Origin: Lysobacterales bacterium
GTDB lineage: Bacteria; Pseudomonadota; Gammaproteobacteria; Xanthomonadales; Xanthomonadaceae
Assembly: GCA_020442465.1 (NCBI GenBank)
Contig: JAGRJY010000064.1
Coordinates: 1 to 58,187 of the forward strand
DNA: 58,187 nt
Direction: 5' to 3'
A model generated the notes under the pieces. The model was given only the letters and a program-made list of their open reading frames with translations, ran no database searches and was not told the DNA's origin. Both the position numbers and the translations under genes were made by a program. Shown one piece after another: positions 50,152 through 58,187 of this stretch (positions are counted from its first letter, which is position 1; each line of letters begins with the position of its first letter).

Positions 50152-50361
50152 ATGCGTCTGCACGACACGCTGCTGCGCAAGCTGCGCGCCCTCGCCCGAG
50201 TTCTGCACCGGGTGGAATCCAATGCGTGTCTACGCTTCGACCGCTGCGCCGGAGCCCTGCAAATCAACAGCCTGCTCGACGCCAGCGAAATAGAATTGCT
50301 CGCCCATGGACTTGGCCTTGAGCTGGCTGGGCAGCTTCCAGGAGTCGATTCAGAGGGTTAA
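50152..50361 (+). CDS. Small hypothetical protein under an FNR box
   Basis: A 69-aa protein: MRLHDTLLRKLRALARVLHR, then ASEIELLAHGLGLELAGQLP. Basic N-terminal helix, acidic C-terminal half. I do not recognise it. GGAG lies eight nt before the ATG, and the FNR box spacing is the same as for recognised genes, which supports it as real. It may be part of the same anaerobic gene set as its upstream neighbours. Confidence 0.6.
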   Translation: MRLHDTLLRKLRALARVLHRVESNACLRFDRCAGALQINSLLDASEIELLAHGLGLELAGQLPGVDSEG

Positions 50362-50469
50362 GAGCGGGGCAAGTGCGGAAGATGCCTCGATGCAGAGCGT
50401 TCCTGAATACCCGCCATTCTCAGCCACCGATACTCGGACTTTGCAGGCCAAGGACGGGAGGGCAGAGCC

Positions 50470-50664
50470 ATGGCGAAGAGTGAGGCAAAGTTCCAGGCGG
50501 GTACACCCGTCGTGCTTGAGGAGGGGGACCTTGATCGGGTCAGCATTTGGCTGCCACAGAATTTGTGCTCAGAATTCGACGAGCGACATCGAGGCCCTGT
50601 GCGCTGTGACACTGTCACAGACCCCTGCGACAGGCGAGAACTCAGGAAGCCGCTTCAGCACTGA
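50470..50664 (+). CDS. Possible small ORF in a degenerate region before tRNA-Arg
   Basis: A 64-aa ORF (MAKSEAKFQAGTPVVLEEGD at the N-terminus) preceded by GGGAGG, a good ribosome site. I do not recognise it, and the second half (DTVTDPCDRRELRKPLQH) looks like noncoding repeat sequence. The surrounding 50.4-50.97 kb contains diverged direct repeats, so this may be the broken 5' end of a former gene. Confidence 0.3.
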   Translation: MAKSEAKFQAGTPVVLEEGDLDRVSIWLPQNLCSEFDERHRGPVRCDTVTDPCDRRELRKPLQH

Positions 50665-50909
50665 GTTTCGTTGGCCGACGACTTGATGGCCATCGCTGCG
50701 TAGTACGACACCCAAGCGTGCCGCATGGTGGTCATCATCGCGTGCCGACATCCGACCAGGTCGTGACCATCGTGCGTTGGACTTGGGGATCATTTCGGCG
50801 CAAATAAGTGGTCATTTCCTGCCACAGACTTTGTGCTCGTTTTGGCCCTGCGCAGGCGGTCGAGAAAACGTCACTGTCACAGGACCTGTCACAGAACCTG
50901 TCACAGGCG
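50551..50909. repeat. Diverged direct repeats in the gene-poor stretch before tRNA-Arg
   Basis: CTGCCACAGAATTTGTGCTC (50551-50570) and CTGCCACAGACTTTGTGCTC (50819-50838) agree at 19 of 20 positions, and weaker similarity (GGCCCTG, CACTGTCACAG) continues downstream of both. After the second copy, three 12-bp units of CTGTCACAGRAC type run from 50874 to 50909. No convincing gene lies in 50670-50970. The stretch may be the debris of an element once integrated next to the tRNA. Confidence 0.6.
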
Positions 50910-50920
50910 CTTTCGAGGCC

Positions 50921-50960
50921 GGAAAAACAAAAGGGCCAGTGACCGTAAGTCACTGACCCT
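50921..50960 (-). terminator. Rho-independent terminator after tRNA-Arg
   Basis: On the minus strand AGGGTCAGTGAC pairs with GTCACTGGCCCT around a short loop and is followed by TTTTGTTTTT. It lies 14 nt after the tRNA 3' end, a standard hairpin plus T-tract. Confidence 0.85.
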
Positions 50961-50973
50961 GTTGTCTTTTTAG

Positions 50974-51050
50974 TGGCGCGCCCGGAGAGATTCGAACTCC
51001 CGACCACCAAGTTCGTAGCCTGGTACTCTATCCAACTGAGCTACGGGCGC
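50974..51050 (-). tRNA. tRNA-Arg (anticodon ACG)
   Basis: A 77-nt cloverleaf with acceptor GCGCCCG/CGGGCGC, the anticodon loop CTACGAA (anticodon ACG, read as ICG), T-loop GTTCGAATC and an encoded CCA end. Adjacent to tRNA-Ser and csrA, as in the E. coli serV-argV locus. Only one copy of tRNA-Arg is present here, whereas E. coli has four. Confidence 0.96.
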
Positions 51051-51480
51051 GAAGAGCCGCGAATTGTGCAGCAGTGCCCGGTACCCGTCAAGACAATTTT
51101 TGCCGCGTTCGACGTGTCAGCGAGCGTGGCCGGCTTGCGGTTCAGGCAACACGGCTCCCGGCGCACGAGGGATGCCTCCCTCACGGCGTTCGAACATCCA
51201 TCCCCTGCGGTCTCGCTACGCTGACGCTCAGATCGCGCGCCGGAGATCAGGTCTTCCCATGGCGCCCGCTCCACACCCAGACCGACACCACCTGCCCAGT
51301 GATCGGCGGCCGTCACGATCATTCTGCCTCCGGGGGCGCGGGCTCGGCATGCGGGTGTCCACAGTGTGCCGCCACGCACCGCACGAGATTCCGGGAGTGC
51401 ATGGCCCCGTCAGCCATTCGAGGCTCGAAGTCGGCTCGCGCCGCCAGTGAAACGTTTTCGGGATGGCATTTCTCCGCCAG

Positions 51481-51820
51481 CGATCCGCAGGATCGCGCGC
51501 GGACGAACGCCACTGGCCATGCAGGGCCAGTGGCCGGGAATCTCGAACTTGGAGCCATTCTTGGAATGGCGGAGAGTGAGGGGTGAGGTCGCGCCGCCAG
51601 CGATCCGCAGGATCGCGCGCGGAAGAACGCCACCGGCCATGCAGGGCCAGAGGCCGGGAATCTCGAACCTGGAGCCATTCATGGAATGGCGGAGAGTGAG
51701 GGGTGAGGTCGCGCCGCCGGCGATCCGCAGGATCGCGCGCGGACGAACGCCACTGGCCATGCAAGGCCAGTGGCCGGGAATCTCGAACTTGGAGCCATTC
51801 TTGGAATGGCGGAGAGTGAG
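51481..51820 (-). repeat. 120-bp tandem repeats, each carrying the 3' end of tRNA-Ser
   Basis: Three units with an exact 120-bp period start at 51481, 51601 and 51721; the last one runs into the real tRNA-Ser. Each unit contains ATGGCGGAGAGTGAGGG, identical to the 3' end of the tRNA including CCA, and two inverted repeats: GCGATCC-GCA-GGATCGC and CCACTGGCC...GGCCAGTGG. The units differ by only a few bases. The arrangement, transcribed downstream of the tRNA, parallels the rtT repeats after E. coli tyrT, where each repeat also carries the tRNA 3' end. Confidence 0.92.
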
Positions 51821-51899
51821 GGATTCGAACCCTCGATAGAGCTTTTGACCCTATACTCCCTTAGCAGGGGAGCCCCTTCGGCCTCTCGGGCAACTCTCC
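51807..51899 (-). tRNA. tRNA-Ser (anticodon GCU)
   Basis: A 93-nt class II tRNA with long variable arm, acceptor GGAGAGT/ACTCTCC, anticodon loop CTGCTAA (anticodon GCT), T-loop GTTCGAATC and an encoded CCA end. Located between csrA and tRNA-Arg, matching E. coli serV. Its 3' end is repeated in the 120-bp tandem units downstream. Confidence 0.97.
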
Positions 51900-51980
51900 G
51901 GATCGGTCGAGCCGCAACGACTCCGCCGCTCAACGAGTCGGCAAGTCTAGCGACATGCGTCGCACCGGTAAACCCCGCGC

Positions 51981-52208
51981 TCAGCCGCCCTCAGCCTCCT
52001 GCTTCGAAGCATCGGCGGCGGGCTCACCGCCCTCCGCCGGCTCGTCGTCCCGGCGAATGCGCTGGTAAATCTCTTCGCGATGCACCGTCACGTCCTTGGG
52101 GGCGTTGATGCCGATGCGCACCTGGTTGCCCTTCACCCCCAGCACGGTGACCGTGACCTGATCTCCGATCATCAGGGTTTCACCAACGCGGCGGGTCAGT
52201 ATCAGCAT
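51981..52208 (-). CDS. csrA: Carbon storage regulator, RNA-binding protein
   Basis: A 75-aa CsrA/RsmA that binds GGA motifs in mRNA leaders and controls metabolism, motility and biofilm. [20 protein letters not shown] and [20 protein letters not shown] are the family sequence, including the RNA-contacting [14 protein letters not shown] helix. The C-terminus is extended by about 20 acidic residues ([20 protein letters not shown]), which is typical of the Xanthomonadales version. The ATG at 52208 has GGAG upstream; an in-frame ATG at 52253 is not the start by homology. Confidence 0.97.
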   Translation of the reverse strand: MLILTRRVGETLMIGDQVTVTVLGVKGNQVRIGINAPKDVTVHREEIYQRIRRDDEPAEGGEPAADASKQEAEGG

Positions 52209-52338
52209 GGCGCGTCTCCCTCGCGACCGGCCGGAGGACCCCTCCTCCGTCACCGGGCCGATTCACTCGGCATCCCCCGTGCCTCCCCGGCACGCTACCG
52301 CATCCTAGCCGAGGCCAGCACGCCACTGCAACGCGGGC

Positions 52339-54975
<2,637 letters not shown>

Positions 54976-55293
54976 GTTCGGAATACGGCAAAAGCACCAG
55001 CATCGGGAAGCCAACCCGGATCTGGTGAAAGGGTGGAAAGGCGAGTTTCGATGGTAGCACGCGACCCTTCGGCAGCGACCGACCGCCGCGCCGTCGGCGA
55101 GACCAGGCAGCGCCGCGCGGCATGCACTGTCCCTCGCCTCTCTCGATGCATGTTGAAGCGATGGTCAGGCCCGCATGTTGTCTCACGCGGCCATCGTGAC
55201 TCGACCCGTCGCGCAGCCGATGGCCGGCACGCCGACCCCAGCTGCTACCGCGGCCGGGGCCCAGGCGGCGATGTGCGCCCCCGGCGACGTGCC
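54976..55293. other. 318-bp intergenic region upstream of alaS
   Basis: I see no gene, tRNA or clear regulatory motif. The recX/recA genes that precede alaS in many gammaproteobacteria are absent. Confidence 0.6.
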
Positions 55294-57621
55294 CTAGAGA
55301 CGGTTCCCGTCGCAGGATTCAAAAGAATCGCCCAGCACCAGCGAGGGCTCGATCTGCACGGCCAGACTGGCACTGTTGTTGCCCGGCGCCGGGTCAGCCG
55401 TGCCCGCCATGGCCTGCGCCACCAGCGTCAGCGTGGCAGGCCCGCTGCCGGGCAGATCCACCTGGAGGGGAACCGGCTCTCCGTCGTCGGCGGCGAGCAG
55501 CCCCAGATGACAGGTGACGCTGGTTCCGTCGACGATGCAGTGGGTGTTGGACACCCCGATATCATCCGAGCCGGTCGGCAGCAAGGTATCGAGCACCACG
55601 TCGAGAGCCGAGTCGGCGCCGCCGTTGTCGAGCCGCACGGCGAAGCGGAAGGTTCTGCCCGGCGCGACCTTCCGGCTGCAGGCCTGCATCGAAACCGAGA
55701 GATCGGCAGCAGTGCCAACGGCAACCCGCAACAGCTGGGGCTCCGAGGTGTCGTCACCGCCGTCGGCGGTCCCGCCATCGTCCTGGAGCGTCACGCTGAA
55801 CGCTGCCTCGCCAGACGCACCACTCAGCACCATGGTCAGATCGCCGGCGAGGCTGATGGCGGGCAGTCCGACGACCACGGCGCCGGGGTCGTTCACCAGA
55901 CTCACGCTGTAGCCGAGCAGGGACTGCCCTGACTCGCCCGGACCGGCGTCGGCGCCGCTGGCCCATCCGCCCACCATCTGGCTGCCGCTGGTTCCGCCGG
56001 CAAACACCTGCGCCGGCCCGGGCAGGAACGACGGCGGATCGTTGACCGGCACGACGTCGATGCTGACATCCGCAGTCGCGCACAACCCTTCGCTGTCGCA
56101 GACTTCGTAGCGGAACGTGTCTGCACCGAAATAGTCGGCCGACGGTGTGTAGCGCACGACACCGCCGCCCAGGTGGACCACACCGCCGTGTACGGGTGCA
56201 ATGCAGTCATCGCAGGCAAGCGCCACGCTGCCGGCAACCAGGTTGCCATCCGGATCGCTGTCGTTGTCGGTGACGTCGAGGTCAACGAAGGCGTCTTCCA
56301 GCACACCGCTCATGTCGTTGGCCGGCGTCGGCGCTGCGTTGGGGTCGCCGCCGACGGTCACCGGCACGAGGCTGTTGCCGGTTCCCCCGTTGCCCAGACG
56401 CCCCTGGAAATTGTCACCCCAGCATTTGATCGCGCCGCCCGACAGCTGCGCGCAGCTATGGCGATCCGCGGCAGCGATACTGACCACGCCACTGCCCAGG
56501 CCGACCACGCCGGTTGGCGTATCGCGGTCGGTTTGCGTGCCGTCGCCCAACTGGCCGGAACCATTGAAGCCCCAGCACTTCGCGCCGCCCCCGATCACCG
56601 CACAGGTATGGATGCCGTATCCCGCAGCGATCTGGGTGGCGTCGTTGGTCACGCCGAACACGTTCACCGGGGCATAGCGATCCGTTTCACTGTTGTCGCC
56701 GAGCTGACCCCAGTTGTTGAATCCCCAGCAGCGGGCCCCGCCGTTCGAGAGCACGGCGCAGGAATGCGATTGCCCGGCATCAATGCCCACCACGGTGGTG
56801 GCCAGACTGGTGACCGTCTGCGGTGTCGAATGGATGGTGGTGGCGATGCTGCCCACGCCAACCTGACCCGAATCGTTCAGTCCCCAGCACAGCGCTCCGC
56901 CCGCCGCCAGGGCAGCACACGTGTGGTAGTTACCGGCGCCGATCCGGGTCGCCCCGCTGGCCAGGCCGACGACATCGAGCGGCGCCGGATGCGGCACTGC
57001 GCCAGGGCTGCCCGAGTCGTCGCTGCCGATCCCGAGCTGACCATACACGTTGAGTCCCCAACACTTGACGCCGCCGGCGGTTGTCAGCGCGCATGTGTGG
57101 TTGTAGTTGGCGGCGATCGCAGCCACCCCGCTCGACAGGCCGCTGACCGCCACTGGCTGGAACCGCGGCGACGTGGTGGTGTCGCCGAGCTGGCCGTGGA
57201 AATTGTCTCCCCAGCAATACACCGCACCGGACTGACCCAGCGCGCAGGTGTGGTAGCGCCCCGCTGCGAGTGCAACGACGACCTCTGCAAGGCCGACGAC
57301 GTCAACCGGCAGTGGATGCGCGTCGGAATCGCTGCTGCCGATGCCAAGTTGGCCGATGATGTTGTCGCCCCAGCATTGCACGCCACCCATCGCCGTCACG
57401 GCACAACTGTGCCGTTCACCCAAAGCCAGAACCCTTGGTTGCTGCGGCAGCGGCGTCGGCCCGCGCGGCAGCAGGGAGGTCGCAGCCACCGACTGGGCCG
57501 CGCAGGCAGGCATCGCTGCAGCCAGCAACCAGAAGACGCTGCGACGTTGCCGGCGCGCCGGCACGAAGCCAGCATGCACATCAGCGCTTTCGGCGTGGCG
57601 CGGAAATGGTGGCGTGTGCAT
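55294..57621 (-). CDS. Secreted RCC1-repeat protein with C-terminal Ig-like domains
   Basis: A 775-aa exported protein. The N-terminus has a basic stretch and hydrophobic segment (RRQRRSVFWLLAAAMPACAA) acting as a signal. Seven RCC1/ATS1 repeats follow (residues about 65-430), each with the pattern H-[ST]-C-A...C-W-G-x-N-x-x-GQ-[LV]-G, forming a beta-propeller; the two Cys per repeat probably make disulphides. The C-terminal half contains cadherin/DUF11-like beta-sandwich domains (NDMSGVLEDAFVDLDVTDND; FRFAVRLDNGGADSALDVVL) and ends LVLGDSFESCDGNRL, a variant of the IFADGFE tail. It is probably secreted or surface-bound; ligand unknown. Confidence 0.88.
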   Translation of the reverse strand: MHTPPFPRHAESADVHAGFVPARRQRRSVFWLLAAAMPACAAQSVAATSLLPRGPTPLPQQPRVLALGERHSCAVTAMGGVQCWGDNIIGQLGIGSSDSDAHPLPVDVVGLAEVVVALAAGRYHTCALGQSGAVYCWGDNFHGQLGDTTTSPRFQPVAVSGLSSGVAAIAANYNHTCALTTAGGVKCWGLNVYGQLGIGSDDSGSPGAVPHPAPLDVVGLASGATRIGAGNYHTCAALAAGGALCWGLNDSGQVGVGSIATTIHSTPQTVTSLATTVVGIDAGQSHSCAVLSNGGARCWGFNNWGQLGDNSETDRYAPVNVFGVTNDATQIAAGYGIHTCAVIGGGAKCWGFNGSGQLGDGTQTDRDTPTGVVGLGSGVVSIAAADRHSCAQLSGGAIKCWGDNFQGRLGNGGTGNSLVPVTVGGDPNAAPTPANDMSGVLEDAFVDLDVTDNDSDPDGNLVAGSVALACDDCIAPVHGGVVHLGGGVVRYTPSADYFGADTFRYEVCDSEGLCATADVSIDVVPVNDPPSFLPGPAQVFAGGTSGSQMVGGWASGADAGPGESGQSLLGYSVSLVNDPGAVVVGLPAISLAGDLTMVLSGASGEAAFSVTLQDDGGTADGGDDTSEPQLLRVAVGTAADLSVSMQACSRKVAPGRTFRFAVRLDNGGADSALDVVLDTLLPTGSDDIGVSNTHCIVDGTSVTCHLGLLAADDGEPVPLQVDLPGSGPATLTLVAQAMAGTADPAPGNNSASLAVQIEPSLVLGDSFESCDGNRL

Positions 57622-58000
57622 GTCGTGCTCCTGCAGCCCGCGTGGTCGCGCTCCCCACCGCGTGCGCGTCGCATGCCGCAGGCACGAAGCGACGGCGCAG
57701 CCGTCTGAGCCGCGTCGTCGTCAGTTCATACCGTGCCGGCGACTCGGGCAATGACGCATCGGCGTCATGCGGCACAGCACGCCCTGTCGCCATGCTGCGA
57801 ATCCGGTTGAACGCAGCGGCGGCCCCGGCGCCCGAAGCCCCCGGGAGCAAGCTCGCGCGACCGGCGCAGACGAATCATGGCCACACGCAATCCACGGCAG
57901 CGGTGCGGGCGCGCAGGAGGTTGCTCGCGGGTGACCGATCGGTTGGCAAGGTGTACATGCCGAATCGCATGGGAGCGATCAGAGCCGGGAGCGGCACAGG
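57622..58000. other. Intergenic region upstream of the RCC1 protein
   Basis: No convincing gene on either strand. Short open frames here have no recognisable sequence or ribosome site. Confidence 0.5.
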
Positions 58001-58135
58001 TGGGATCGGATCAAGTGGGATCCGAACAAGTGGGATCCGAACAAGTGGGATCCGAACAAGTGGGATCCGAACAAGTGGGATCCGAACAAGTGGGATCCGA
58101 ACAAGTGGGATCGGAACGGGCGGGATCGGAACAGG
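58001..58135. repeat. 15-bp tandem repeat (TGGGATCCGAACAAG), nine units
   Basis: Six identical units cover 58016-58105; the flanking units at 58001, 58106 and 58121 differ by 1-4 bases. Each core unit contains the palindrome GGATCC. Because 15 is a multiple of 3, open frames run through on the minus strand (VRIPL repeats), but no gene signals accompany them. It may be a variable-number repeat. Confidence 0.9.
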
Positions 58136-58187
58136 CACCGGCGTATTCGCGATGCGAGTCCGCCACATCCAACCATGCCTCCGGTGC

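Noticed and set aside
51228..51764. 178-codon minus-strand ORF across the tRNA-linked repeats
   Set aside because: The open frame follows from the 120-bp (multiple of 3) period; no ribosome site or homologue. Kept only as a possible Tpr-like parallel in the finding.
51481..51820. CRISPR array
   Set aside because: Units are contiguous 120-bp copies without unique spacers and no cas genes are present.
57875..58168. 97-codon ORF with VRIPL repeats
   Set aside because: It arises from the 15-bp tandem repeat; another frame over the same repeat is equally open and neither has a start signal.

Overview
The window is GC-rich, gene-dense proteobacterial chromosome. The order alaS - csrA - tRNA-Ser(GCU) - tRNA-Arg(ACG) at the right end is the classic gammaproteobacterial arrangement. 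Secreted proteins ending in motifs such as IFADGYE and LGDSFES, together with UbiU/UbiV/UbiT and a full nar cluster, suggest a denitrifying or nitrate-respiring member of the Xanthomonadales (Rhodanobacteraceae/Dokdonella-like). That placement is inference; no 16S gene is present.

Layout. 1-5.1 kb is an accessory island: the end of an IS5-type element inserted in the 3' end of hsdM, a small XRE regulator, a very strong hairpin, then an excisionase-like gene, a tyrosine recombinase and an HD-domain protein. 5.3-12 kb holds an AhpD-like gene, ubiU-ubiV (oxygen-independent ubiquinone hydroxylation) and a deoCABD nucleoside-catabolism operon. 12-17 kb holds a fused moaC-moaB, a PAS-NIT-methyl-accepting receptor split by one in-frame TAA, and a four-cysteine FNR regulator. 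17-23 kb holds a secreted YadA-head/peptidase-S74 protein, a small secreted protein and a PAS/GGDEF/EAL protein. 23-28.7 kb holds a Cys-tailed small protein followed by ubiT, nadA and nadB, then a second FNR gene destroyed by a 299-bp IS remnant. 29-33 kb is a molybdenum-cofactor operon (moaA, moeA, moaD, moaE, mobA, plus an unknown gene). 33-43.6 kb is the respiratory nitrate reductase operon narK(type 2)-narGHJI-ppiC-narK(type 1). 43.7-50.4 kb holds FNR-box-driven accessory genes (DUF6522, a second Cys-tailed protein, a TDT-family transporter, a DnrO-like periplasmic protein, a UbiD-family decarboxylase, DUF2249, an NnrS-like membrane protein). 50.4-58.2 kb holds tRNA-Arg, tRNA-Ser with 120-bp tandem repeats carrying its 3' end, csrA, alaS, an RCC1-repeat secreted protein and a 15-bp tandem repeat.

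The unifying signal is a set of about twelve FNR/Anr-type palindromes (variants of YTGAT-CCAG-ATCAA). Most are centred 57-67 bp before a start codon, as expected for class II activation at -41.5 with a roughly 20-nt leader. They connect nitrate respiration, nitrate/redox sensing, oxygen-independent ubiquinone synthesis, NAD synthesis, deoxynucleoside catabolism and several unknown genes into one probable anaerobic regulon. The FNR gene at 16.3 kb is the likely regulator.

The best candidates for undescribed biology are the two paralogous small proteins ending in SDCCGGCG(G), both in FNR-box operons, and the tRNA-Ser 3'-end tandem repeats, which resemble the rtT repeats of E. coli tyrT.
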